Below, piece after piece: positions 27,908 to 35,182 of a stretch of DNA of 64,000 bases. This stretch comes from Poriferisodalis sp026713105 (GTDB lineage Bacteria > Actinomycetota > Acidimicrobiia > Acidimicrobiales > Poriferisodalaceae). The stretch covers positions 3,658,001 through 3,722,000 of the forward strand of contig OZ220472.1 in NCBI GenBank assembly GCA_965115995.1. The letters run 5' to 3'. The notes beneath the pieces were generated by a model. It was not told where the DNA came from, did no database searches, and was given only the letters and a program-made list of their open reading frames with translations. Numbering within the stretch: position 1 is the first letter of the stretch; the number at the start of each line of letters is the position of its first letter. The position numbers were made by a program, and so were the translations under genes.

Positions 27908-28306
27908 TCAGATTCCGAGGACCGACATACCGATGGCGCGGGCTGCTTGGGCCTGGCGCCGATCGAACGTCAGCACAGTCGCATTCGGACTCGCTCGACG
28001 GGCAGCCGCCAAGTGGATGGCATCGAGCGACCGGCACAGCGTTTCCTCAGCGATGTGAGCCGCGTCCTCACACACCTCTGCATCGAGACTCATGAGTGCA
28101 AACTCGTCGAGGTCGATCTGCAGCCGGCGTTGCACACTTGCCAACTCCTCGCCAGCGAAGTGGCGCACGAAGTTGCGGCGGACTTCGATCTCCGTGAGCC
28201 GAGAGGTAACGGGCACCCGCTCAGCGGTGATGGCGCGGAGTGTCTCATCGGAGCCGACTTCAGGCCGGTACAGCTTCATCATCGCGCTGGACTCCACGTA
28301 GAGCAC
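27908..28306 (-). CDS. vapC: PIN-domain ribonuclease toxin (VapC family)
   Basis: A 132-residue PIN-domain protein, the usual VapC length. The acidic residues of the nuclease site are in place: Glu at the first position (LYVESSAMMKLY, where many family members have Asp), a Glu in TEIEVRRNF, Asp in SLDAIHLAAA and Asp in TFDRRQAQAA. It starts with GTG 28306, whose first base is the last base of the antitoxin stop codon, so the pair is translationally coupled. The toxin would cleave RNA unless bound by the antitoxin. Its 3' end has a degraded relative at 30110-30166. Confidence 0.88.
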   Translation of the reverse strand: MLYVESSAMMKLYRPEVGSDETLRAITAERVPVTSRLTEIEVRRNFVRHFAGEELASVQRRLQIDLDEFALMSLDAEVCEDAAHIAEETLCRSLDAIHLAAARRASPNATVLTFDRRQAQAARAIGMSVLGI

Positions 28307-28593
28307 TAGTCACCGCGGTCTTCGTCGAGCATTTCTTGGATGCTTGGCCCGTCGGACAACAGGAGCGGACGGGCCTTCCCGAGCCCTCCCCGCCGCTTGG
28401 CAGGAGTGATCCAGCCCTCGGCGACGCCTTGTTCTATGCGTGCGAGGTCGTCCAGTGTCGAGTCGTCCAGTGCGGTCAGCTGAGCGACGGGGCGTCCGCG
28501 GTCGGTCACGATGATGCACTCACCGTCGGCAGCCCGCCGCACGCATTCCGACAGCTTCGCCTTCAACTCTCGAATGCCGATGTTCGCGCTCAT
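28306..28593 (-). CDS. vapB: Phd/YefM-type antitoxin
   Basis: A 95-residue antitoxin. The N-terminal Phd/YefM DNA-binding fold is recognisable from IGIRELKAKLSECVRRAADG and IIVTDRGRPVAQL. The C-terminal part (DDLARIEQGVAEGWITPAKR and the tail ending in LDEDRGD) is the flexible region that normally wraps the toxin. It precedes and overlaps the PIN toxin gene by one base. Three copies of a nine-base operator-like word and a palindrome surround its start codon, consistent with autorepression by the toxin-antitoxin complex. Confidence 0.87.
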   Translation of the reverse strand: MSANIGIRELKAKLSECVRRAADGECIIVTDRGRPVAQLTALDDSTLDDLARIEQGVAEGWITPAKRRGGLGKARPLLLSDGPSIQEMLDEDRGD

Positions 28594-28648
28594 GTGACTA
28601 CATTACCTCAGTAATGTGACTATAAAGTAAGCAAATTGGTAGTCACAT
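28592..28648 (-). promoter_or_regulatory. Operator region of the vapBC pair
   Basis: The word ATGTGACTA occurs at 28592-28600 and 28614-28622, and its reverse complement TAGTCACAT at 28640-28648. Between the first two lies the inverted repeat CATTAC/GTAATG (28601-28616). A TATAGT -10-like box on the minus strand (28619-28624) lies within the second copy, and the first copy covers the antitoxin start codon. Confidence 0.6.
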
Positions 28649-28875
28649 AAAGGGTCGAGGGAGTTGCCACCCGGCCCACAGCCCAACGCTGCGGACCCTC
28701 AGACCACGCCGCTTGACAAGGGAGCGTCTGACAGACCCACTCGGGGAACCAGCCCCGGAACTCAGGTGGCGGCCGCAAGCGCGGTCGGCTACGCCGAGGA
28801 TTGAGCGTTCGGCGGCCACCGGCGCTCCAGTCCGTCCTTTCCGATCACATAGACGTAGGGCCCAGCCTTCGCCGC

Positions 28876-29232
28876 TCACCGCAGAATGCGGTTGAAGTGA
28901 CGATCGAGCCGGCTCGCCATCTCATCACCCGAAATACTGGCGTTGTTGAACGCAAAGACTCGCAGCCGCGACGACTTCAGGTCATCGGCGTGGTCGCGAA
29001 TAATCGAGTAGTCCTTGGTGATCGCGATCCAACCCTCGCGCCCCGCCCGCTCGATCCACTCATCGTCAGGCACCCGTTGGTCCGCGCCGTTCGGATAGAC
29101 GTCTGCCATCGGTAGCGCCTCGCAGCCGCGTGCGCGTATGGCTTCCGCAACCACATGCCGACCTACTCCCCGGTCCAAGAAGAAGATCGGCGGCGGTTTC
29201 TCAGGCTGCTGCCGTTTCCGGCCAGATGGCAT
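28876..29232 (-). CDS. PIN-like toxin of the VapC45 type
   Basis: A 118-residue protein resembling the PIN-like VapC45 group: FFLDRGVGRHVVAEAIRARG with the first acidic residue, VPDDEWIERAGREGWIAITK with the central acidic pair, and DYSIIRDH. The C-terminal segment LRVFAFNNASISGDEMA also fits. The start ATG 29232 lies 32 bases inside the upstream gene, a coupled overlap. In Mycobacterium tuberculosis the VapB45 (Rv2018) and VapC45 (Rv2019) genes have the same order and similar sizes. RNase activity is inferred from the family. Confidence 0.75.
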   Translation of the reverse strand: MPSGRKRQQPEKPPPIFFLDRGVGRHVVAEAIRARGCEALPMADVYPNGADQRVPDDEWIERAGREGWIAITKDYSIIRDHADDLKSSRLRVFAFNNASISGDEMASRLDRHFNRILR

Positions 29233-29911
29233 TGAGGGCTTCCGAAATGTCCTCCGACGGCACGTCGTAGTCGCGCGCGATCGACTTGATTGGCTCCCCG
29301 GCCTGCACTCTCGACCTCACCGCGGACAGAGGCGCTCCGCCGTTCATGAAGATGGGTTCACCGCGCGCCACTTCCGGCACGACTCGCAGCAGTTCTCGCT
29401 TGGTGACCGGCAGTACAAGTTGGGTGGCCCAGCGGTCTCCAAAGATGATCCGCTGCAGATACTCGTCCAGCACCTCGTGAAACACCCGTTGGCCAGTACC
29501 GACGACCGTCAGCAGCCGCAGCAGTGGCTCCTCGTGATCGCTCGCGTAGTCGTACAGAATTTCCGCCCCATCGGTATAGAGCTGCTGGGATGCCAGGGCG
29601 TTGTGCAGCTCGCCTTGTCTCGTCAAGACCTCAATGGCTTGACGGATCTTCTGCATGGAGAGGCCGGTGCTGCGAAACGCTTGAACAACGGTCGCCTCGA
29701 CTAGTCCTACAAATGGCACTCGGCGACTCCGATCATGGGGAACAGCCGATATGACCGGACCCATCACGACTGCCGGGCGGTCCGCAAACTCGCGCCGATA
29801 GCCATGGGACCAGGAGCGAAACGTGCTTGGGCTCATGCCGACGAATCGAGCGGCTGCGGCCGGTGTGTAGAGACCCTGAGTGAAGCGTACGTCCGTGCTG
29901 ATGTAGTTCAA
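29201..29911 (-). CDS. VapB45-type antitoxin with MerR-like N-terminus and DUF433-like C-terminus
   Basis: A protein of about 236 residues if TTG 29911 is the start, which agrees with the size of Rv2018; the next ATG would cut into the first helix. Residues about 12-60 form a MerR-like helix-turn-helix (LYTPAAAARFVGMSPSTFRS). The middle (VEATVVQAFRSTGLSMQKIR) is helical. The C-terminal 60 residues (GEPIFMNGGAPLSAVRSRVQ, then GEPIKSIARDYDVPSEDIS) match the DUF433 antitoxin fold. It is followed with overlap by the VapC45-like toxin. The start codon is uncertain because no ATG or GTG is available and the upstream frame is unconvincing. Confidence 0.72.
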   Translation of the reverse strand: MNYISTDVRFTQGLYTPAAAARFVGMSPSTFRSWSHGYRREFADRPAVVMGPVISAVPHDRSRRVPFVGLVEATVVQAFRSTGLSMQKIRQAIEVLTRQGELHNALASQQLYTDGAEILYDYASDHEEPLLRLLTVVGTGQRVFHEVLDEYLQRIIFGDRWATQLVLPVTKRELLRVVPEVARGEPIFMNGGAPLSAVRSRVQAGEPIKSIARDYDVPSEDISEALNAIWPETAAA

Positions 29912-29990
29912 GTTACAGGTGACGATCCTGACGCATGCGTGATTTACGAGACCTGGTTCCCGCCTTCCTCTCAGCCGTCGCGCACGATAC

Positions 29991-30093
29991 GTGCGCCCAC
30001 AACGGACGCGGCAGAACCCTCTGCGACCTGCGATCCGGCCGGTCGCAGCGTCGCCGAGTCTCCCGCCGCCTCCGCTCTTTTGGCATCTGTGCC
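29991..30093 (-). repeat. Dispersed 103-bp palindromic repeat, copy d
   Basis: Full-length copy in reverse orientation relative to the copies at 39867 and 56984. It runs from GTGCGCCC to TGGCATCTGTGCC, with the arms GCGGCAGAACCCTCTGC and GAGTCTCCCGCCGCCTCCG around a CGATCCGG centre. It is the most diverged full copy and abuts a toxin remnant. Confidence 0.7.
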
Positions 30094-30109
30094 GGCGAGC
30101 TCGAGCTCG

Positions 30110-30166
30110 CAGATTCCGAGGACTGACAAGCCGATGGCGCGGGCTGCCTGCGCCTGACGCCGATCG
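30110..30166 (-). pseudogene. 3' remnant of a vapC-like toxin gene
   Basis: On the minus strand this stretch encodes DRRQAQAARAIGLSVLGI, nearly the same as the C-terminal end of the intact PIN toxin at 27908 (DRRQAQAARAIGMSVLGI), with close DNA identity. Everything upstream of this point is missing, and the stop codon has been lost, so the frame runs on into the repeat element. It is the scar of a second toxin gene. Confidence 0.65.
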
Positions 30167-30209
30167 CTCGAAACAAATCGATCTGTAACCACATCGGAGT
30201 GCGGCGTGC

Positions 30210-31160
30210 CTAGGTCTCCGTCGACCGCTCCGAGGAGTCATCGTTGCCGTCGTCTGCGGTGCCGTCACCGGCTTCGGAGCTGTCGTCGGCTGCCTCGCCG
30301 CTGTCTTCGCCGGAATCGGAGGCTTCGTCCGCGGCCTCCGCAACATCGTCGTCAGTCGGTTCGGGGTCCGTTTTGGCATCTTCGGATTCGGAGGCCTTTG
30401 TCTCGCGGTGCCTGCGCAGTGTGACGAGCGCTGCGAGGGCCAGCGCGATCCCGGCGACGATCGCTCCGATTGCCTCGGGCCCCAGCGCGCCGCCTGGTGC
30501 CGTTTCAAGGTAGATCCTGTCGGGGAAATCGCGCACTTCAGCAGTGTCGAACACCCACGTGTAGGTCGAGCCGCTCACCGTGTCCGCGTTGTGCTCGACG
30601 GCATCGCCGGGCAGCGACACCGACAGGGTCAGGGTGGGAGCATCAAATCCGAGTGCGGCCGCTTCGGACAATTCGTCGTCGGTGACGTCTTCGGAAAGCG
30701 GTGCGGTGTCGAGGTCAAAGCGCCAGCCGCCGTCCTCGAGCCGCCGGAAGCCGGGCCCGTCGTCGGACATCAGGACATCCAGAACGGCGTCGGAATCCTC
30801 AGCGATCCATGTGACCGTGCTGGTGACCAAGCAGTCGCCGCTGTCGACGACCGCTTCGGTGCTCGCGTCCACGGCATCGAGGCCGAATCCCATCGGGTCG
30901 CTCGCGTCCGGCTCGTCGGCGAGCTCACGGCAGTACTGCTCGGGGTCGCCGTCCTCGCCGAACATCGCCAACCCGAGGACGGCCTCATCGAGGCGCATGG
31001 ACACTTCGGCCGAACCCGAGCCGTCGTCCCGCACGACGAAATCCATCTTGACTTCGATACATGCGGTCACCAAGACAGTCAGCACACATGCAGCCAGCGC
31101 TGTCGGGATGAGCGACCGGCGGCCTGAAGCAGGGCTAGAACGTGGGCGCGTACCGGTCAT
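30210..31160 (-). CDS. LppM-like (DUF3153) lipoprotein with membrane anchor and acidic tail
   Basis: A 316-residue exported protein. The signal peptide ends in a lipobox (LVTAC, Cys34). The following domain, beginning IEVKMDFVVRDDGSGSAEVS, matches the LppM/DUF3153 beta-sandwich of actinobacteria. A transmembrane helix (IGAIVAGIALALAALVTL) follows near residue 240, and the last 60 residues are an unusual run rich in Asp, Glu and Ser. The protein would thus be lipidated and also membrane-spanning, with the acidic tail inside. ATG 31160 follows a TACGGT box by six bases, so the mRNA is probably leaderless. In mycobacteria LppM affects host interaction; the role here is unknown. Confidence 0.75.
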   Translation of the reverse strand: MTGTRPRSSPASGRRSLIPTALAACVLTVLVTACIEVKMDFVVRDDGSGSAEVSMRLDEAVLGLAMFGEDGDPEQYCRELADEPDASDPMGFGLDAVDASTEAVVDSGDCLVTSTVTWIAEDSDAVLDVLMSDDGPGFRRLEDGGWRFDLDTAPLSEDVTDDELSEAAALGFDAPTLTLSVSLPGDAVEHNADTVSGSTYTWVFDTAEVRDFPDRIYLETAPGGALGPEAIGAIVAGIALALAALVTLRRHRETKASESEDAKTDPEPTDDDVAEAADEASDSGEDSGEAADDSSEAGDGTADDGNDDSSERSTET

Positions 31161-31277
31161 GAGGGCACCGTAGCCCTCTCCGAGCCAGGGCTTGCCTCCG
31201 ATTCGTGGCCAGATTCTGTGGCCCGAGGAGCCGAGCCAACGCTTCGTCGCAACCGTCCCTGCGAGCCCGCCGTGGGC

Positions 31278-33272
31278 TCAGGTGGCGGCGGGGGGGCGGA
31301 GGCGGTCGGCAACGCCGCGGGTGAGGCGGTCGAGGATCCCTGCCAGCAGGACGATGGCAATGCCTGCCTCGAAGCCCCGGCCGACAGCGTCGCTGCGGCG
31401 CAGCGCGTTCACTGTCTCCAAGCCGAGGCCGCCGCCGCCGACCAGCCCGGCGATCACCACCATCGCCAGCACCAGCATGATCACCTGGTTGACCGCCACC
31501 ATCAGCTCGGGGGCGGCGAGCGGCAGCTCCACCCGCCGCAGGCGCTGGCTGCGGGTCGCGCCGAAGCTCGTGGCGGCCTCGTGCACCTCGGCGGGCACCC
31601 GGCGAAGCCCCAGATCGGTGTAGTGCACTGCAGCGGGCAGCGCGTAGACCACCGAAGCGATGATGCCCGGAATGCGCCCCACGTGAAACAGCGTGATCAC
31701 CGGCACCAGCAGCACAAAGCTGGGAATCGTCTGCATGAAGTCGAGCACCGGGTCCATCAACCGCTGGAAGCGGTCGCTGTGGGAGGCCTGGATTCCCAAG
31801 GGCACCGCGATCACCAGCGTGACCGCCACGGCCACCAGCGTCTGGGCGAGCGTGTCCATCGACAGCTCCCACATGCCGAGCCACCCGATCCCGAACAGGG
31901 CGATGCCGATGCCGATGCCGAGCGTGACGCCGCGAGCCGCCAGACCCCCCAGCACGCCGAGCCCGATCATGGCCGGCCAGGGAATGCCCCCCGACAGCAG
32001 CTCCCGCAGCGGCGTCACCAGGTAGAGGGTGATGAAGTCGCTGAGCGGCCCCGTGCCGATGCCCGATGAGCCGATGTCGTAGAGGTTGTCGCGAGCCCAT
32101 GCCGTGATGTCGTTGACATACGGCGCGTAGTGCCATTGCAGCCATTCGGGGAACTCGTGGTGACCCACGATGCCCCCGACGAGTGCCACCAGTGCCGTGA
32201 CGGCACCGATCCAGCGGATCGCCGCGATGTCTGCGGCCGACACAGAGCCGTCGCCCTGACTGCCCGGCCCGTGGCCGCGGCCGCGCTCGCCCAGCGTCGC
32301 GATGCCCCGCGTGAAGCGATCCAGGATGATCGCCATGATGACGATGGCGATGCCGGCCTCGGAGGCTTCGCCGACGTCGATGTCGCGCATGGCCCGCAGT
32401 ACGTCCTGGCCGAGACCGCCCGCGCCGATGAACGCGGCGATCACCACCATGCTCATGGCCAGCATCGTGGTCTGGTTGGCGCCGGCCAGGATTGCCGGAC
32501 GGGCGGCCGGGATCCGCACCAGCCGCAGCGTCTGGCGGTCGGTAGCGCCGAACATCTCCGAGGCCTCCACCATCGGGTTGGGCACGTTGCGCAGGCCGAT
32601 GTCGGTGAGCCGCACCACCGGCGGCAGGGCGAAGATGACTGTGGCGATGAGGGCCGGCACCCGCCCGATGCCGAACAGCAGCACGAACGGGATGAGGTAG
32701 ACGAACCCGGGCATGGTCTGCATGGCGTCGAGGGTGGGACGCAGCACGCCGGCGACGCGGTCGTTGCGCCAGGCGGCGATGCCGAGGGGGATGCCCGCCA
32801 GCAGCGAGCCGAACACCGCCACCGCCATCAACGCGAGCGTGGCGAAGCCCTGCTGCCACAGATCGGTCATGCCGATCAGCACGACGCCGCAGAAGCCGAG
32901 CGCTCCCGCCAGCCGGCCGCGCACCCGCCACAGACCGAGGCCGCAGACGACCGGGTACACGTACCAGGGGAACCATCGCAGGATCGTCTCGAGCTGGCGA
33001 ATGCCGGCGTCGGCCAGATCGGTGACCGGGTTGAGCAGCACCGTGTACAGCCAGTGGGAGGTCTGGTTGTTGATGAGCCAGCGCCGTGTGCGGTCGATCG
33101 GGTCGGCCAGCCCGAAGTTCCACGACTCGGGAAAGGCGCCGACCGAGGCGGCGAACCCGACGATCACGAGTGCAACTGCGGCTGTTGCCAGCACGACGGC
33201 GACCGGCGACCGCCGCCGGGCTGCCGGCGAGCCTGCACCCGCAGGCGGCCCCGCCTCGACGGTCTGGCTCAT
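31278..33272 (-). CDS. proW: Fused two-domain ABC permease, glycine betaine/proline (ProW/OpuAB) type
   Basis: A 664-residue membrane protein made of two complete permease units. Each has the inner-membrane EAA loop: EASEMFGATDRQTLRLVRIP in the first and EAATSFGATRSQRLRRVELP in the second, each preceded by an FVxLxPxxxLFxxGRxP segment and followed by a GGGLG-like end. Most relatives have one such unit and work as dimers; here both halves are in one chain. ATG 33272 overlaps the preceding micro-ORF stop as ATGA. With the ATPase upstream and the binding lipoprotein at 36981 it would import glycine betaine, choline or similar osmolytes. Confidence 0.88.
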   Translation of the reverse strand: MSQTVEAGPPAGAGSPAARRRSPVAVVLATAAVALVIVGFAASVGAFPESWNFGLADPIDRTRRWLINNQTSHWLYTVLLNPVTDLADAGIRQLETILRWFPWYVYPVVCGLGLWRVRGRLAGALGFCGVVLIGMTDLWQQGFATLALMAVAVFGSLLAGIPLGIAAWRNDRVAGVLRPTLDAMQTMPGFVYLIPFVLLFGIGRVPALIATVIFALPPVVRLTDIGLRNVPNPMVEASEMFGATDRQTLRLVRIPAARPAILAGANQTTMLAMSMVVIAAFIGAGGLGQDVLRAMRDIDVGEASEAGIAIVIMAIILDRFTRGIATLGERGRGHGPGSQGDGSVSAADIAAIRWIGAVTALVALVGGIVGHHEFPEWLQWHYAPYVNDITAWARDNLYDIGSSGIGTGPLSDFITLYLVTPLRELLSGGIPWPAMIGLGVLGGLAARGVTLGIGIGIALFGIGWLGMWELSMDTLAQTLVAVAVTLVIAVPLGIQASHSDRFQRLMDPVLDFMQTIPSFVLLVPVITLFHVGRIPGIIASVVYALPAAVHYTDLGLRRVPAEVHEAATSFGATRSQRLRRVELPLAAPELMVAVNQVIMLVLAMVVIAGLVGGGGLGLETVNALRRSDAVGRGFEAGIAIVLLAGILDRLTRGVADRLRPPAAT

Positions 33273-33289
33273 CGCAGGTTCTGCCTCAT
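33269..33289 (-). other. Six-codon micro-ORF (MRQNLR) in the ATPase-permease junction
   Basis: The frame ATG to TGA encodes MRQNLR. Its ATG overlaps the stop of the previous micro-ORF and its stop overlaps the permease start, both as ATGA. It repeats the last residues of the ATPase (QNLR). It may serve only in translational relay. Confidence 0.4.
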
Positions 33290-33357
33290 CGCAGGTTCTG
33301 CTCCAGCGCTGTGTTTGATGGCGGTACTGGTGCTGCGGCAACCATGGTCTGATTCAT
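33286..33357 (-). other. 23-codon micro-ORF between the ATPase and permease genes
   Basis: It starts MNQTM, resembling the permease start MSQT, and ends TALEQNLR, the same end as the ATPase. It begins in the ATPase stop codon and ends in the next start codon. It looks like a duplication of the ATPase-permease gene junction. Confidence 0.45.
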
Positions 33358-34382
33358 CGCAGGTTCTGCTCCAGCACCGCTGCCACGTCGTCGGGGTGCA
33401 GCAGGCCCGCCGGGTTGCCCTCGGCGTTGCAGACCACGACCGGGTGATCCGATGACAGCAGGAACGGCAGCGCAGATTCGAGCGTGGCGGTCTCGGTTGT
33501 GCGGGGCCAGCCGTCGTCGATGGCGACGTCGCCGAGCGGCTGCATCAACGAGCACGCGGGGAGCACCTTCGCGATCGGCGCATCCTGGGTGAACGCACGC
33601 ACGTAGTCGTCGGCGGGCTGAGTCAGGATCTCGAGCGGCGTGCCGACCTGGGTGAAGGCCCCGTCTCGCATAATGGCGATCCGGTCGGCAAGCCGCAGCG
33701 CCTCGGCGAAATCGTGCGTGATGAACACGATCGTGCGCTGCAGCTCGAGCTGCAACGCCACCAGCTCGTCCTGCATGTCGCGCCGGATGAGCGGGTCGAG
33801 CGCCGAGAACGGCTCGTCGAAGAACAGCACCTCGGGCTCGACCGCAAGGGCTCGCGCCAGGCCGACGCGCTGCTGCATCCCGCCGCTGAGCTGCTGGGGG
33901 TAGTGATCGCCCCAGCCGTCGAGCCCCACCGTGGTGAGCACCTCGCGAGCCCGCTCATGGCGCTCGTCGCGCCCGACGCCCTGCACCTCGAGGCCGTACG
34001 CCACGTTGTCGACGACGCGCCGGTGGGGGAACAGGCCGAAGTGCTGGAAGACCATCGCCATCTTGCTGCGGCGCAGCTCACGCAACGCTGCATCGCTCGC
34101 GTCAGCCAAGACGGTCCCGCACACGTCGATGTCGCCGGAGGTGGGCTCAATGAGGCGCGACACGCAGCGCACCAGCGTCGACTTGCCTGAACCCGACAGG
34201 CCCATGACCACGAACGTCTCGCCCGCCCGCACGTCGAAGGTGACATCGTGAACCGCGACCAAGCAGCCCGTCTCGGCCTGGATCTGCCCCCGGTCCGCGC
34301 CCGCCGAAGCCAGCTCACGGGCGGCGTCGACCTTCTTGCCGAAGATCTTCCACAGACCGCTGACCGTGACGATCGGCTCCAT
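33354..34382 (-). CDS. proV: ABC transporter ATPase, glycine betaine/proline (ProV/OpuAA) type
   Basis: A 342-residue ATPase. Walker A GLSGSGKST, signature LSGGMQQR, Walker B VLFFDEPFSALD and the switch ITHD are intact. The N-terminal stretch (VSGLWKIFGKKVDAARELAS) and the motif RLIEPTSGDIDV are specific to the ProV/OpuAA group. A C-terminal part of about 70 residues resembles a single CBS domain (VVVCNAEGNPAGLLHPDDVA), which in OpuA senses ionic strength when doubled. ATG 34382 aligns with the start of E. coli ProV; ATG 34394 is an alternative. The gene is followed by two micro-ORFs and the permease, all chained by ATGA overlaps. Confidence 0.9.
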   Translation of the reverse strand: MEPIVTVSGLWKIFGKKVDAARELASAGADRGQIQAETGCLVAVHDVTFDVRAGETFVVMGLSGSGKSTLVRCVSRLIEPTSGDIDVCGTVLADASDAALRELRRSKMAMVFQHFGLFPHRRVVDNVAYGLEVQGVGRDERHERAREVLTTVGLDGWGDHYPQQLSGGMQQRVGLARALAVEPEVLFFDEPFSALDPLIRRDMQDELVALQLELQRTIVFITHDFAEALRLADRIAIMRDGAFTQVGTPLEILTQPADDYVRAFTQDAPIAKVLPACSLMQPLGDVAIDDGWPRTTETATLESALPFLLSSDHPVVVCNAEGNPAGLLHPDDVAAVLEQNLR

Positions 34383-34444
34383 GGCTGCCCCCATTGCCTC
34401 CGCCCGCCGCGTTACCGTCCAGCTGGACGGGTTCGGCGTGTCGA

Positions 34445-34450
34445 TACCCT
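34445..34450 (+). promoter_or_regulatory. -10 box for the TetR gene of the betaine locus
   Basis: TACCCT lies nine bases before GTG 34460, and CTGGAC at 34423-34428 is a weak -35 with a 16-base spacer. The site lies less than 70 bases upstream of the divergent proV start, so one bound regulator could control both directions. Confidence 0.35.
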
Positions 34451-34459
34451 GTGCTGACT

Positions 34460-35182
34460 GTGGCACGATCTCGCGCCTTCGATGCGACACCCGGCGACAG
34501 TGACGCGCCGCCGCCTGCAGCGGACCGCACCGCTTCGAGATCGGGCCCGGTGCAGGATCGGGCCGTGCAGACCCGCGAGCGCATCCTCGCCGCGGCCATC
34601 GAGGTCATCCGCACCGATGGCGCTGCCAACCTGACGCTGGATCGCGTCGCCACCGCTGCGGGCGTCAGCAAGGGCGGGTTTCTCTACCACTTCGGGTCGA
34701 AGGACGCCCTCATGGCGGGTCTGCTCGACGAGACGCTCGCGGTCCTCGACGACGAGCTGGACATCCGCGAAGCGCGCTTTCGCGCCGCCGATCCTGCGTC
34801 CCGCGGCACATTCGCGCTCGCCTACCTCGACTACGTGCGTGAGCCCTACAAGGCAGCCGACGACACCTCGTCGTCGATCCTCGCGGCTGCGGCACTCGAC
34901 GACGAACTGCTGGCGAATACCCGGGCGACGTTCGAGCGCTGGCAGGAGCGCCTCATGCACCGCGACAAGCTGGCCGAGACCACCGGCCTGCTCGCGCGCA
35001 TCGTGGGCGACGGGCTCTGGCTCATCGACCTGTTCGGCCTCGCACCCCCGACCAAGGCCGAGCGCCACGAGGTGCTCGATCTGGTCTCGACGATGATCTC
35101 CTGTCACGACGCCGATCACCCATCCGGTCACGAGGCCGGTCACGAGGTCGGCGGGGCCGGCGGGGGCTCCCCGCACGCCTGA
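34460..35182 (+). CDS. TetR family regulator, probable BetI-like role
   Basis: A regulator of about 240 residues. The helix-turn-helix is clear: TRERILAAAIEVIRTDGAAN, then VATAAGVSKGGFLYHFGSKD. The C-terminal ligand-binding half is followed by a His/Gly-rich tail (HPSGHEAGHEVGGAGGG). GTG 34460 is chosen from the -10 box upstream; the frame remains open to 34394. It is divergent from the ATPase gene and overlaps the 3' end of the choline dehydrogenase gene by 43 bases. From its location it probably controls betaine or choline uptake and oxidation, a BetI-like job, but no ligand can be read from sequence. Confidence 0.8.
   Translation: MARSRAFDATPGDSDAPPPAADRTASRSGPVQDRAVQTRERILAAAIEVIRTDGAANLTLDRVATAAGVSKGGFLYHFGSKDALMAGLLDETLAVLDDELDIREARFRAADPASRGTFALAYLDYVREPYKAADDTSSSILAAAALDDELLANTRATFERWQERLMHRDKLAETTGLLARIVGDGLWLIDLFGLAPPTKAERHEVLDLVSTMISCHDADHPSGHEAGHEVGGAGGGSPHA

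Noticed and set aside
31135..33123. 662-codon second minus-strand frame overlapping the permease gene
   Set aside because: Arg/His/Gly-rich shadow frame; the other frame on the same strand is the two-domain permease with EAA loops.
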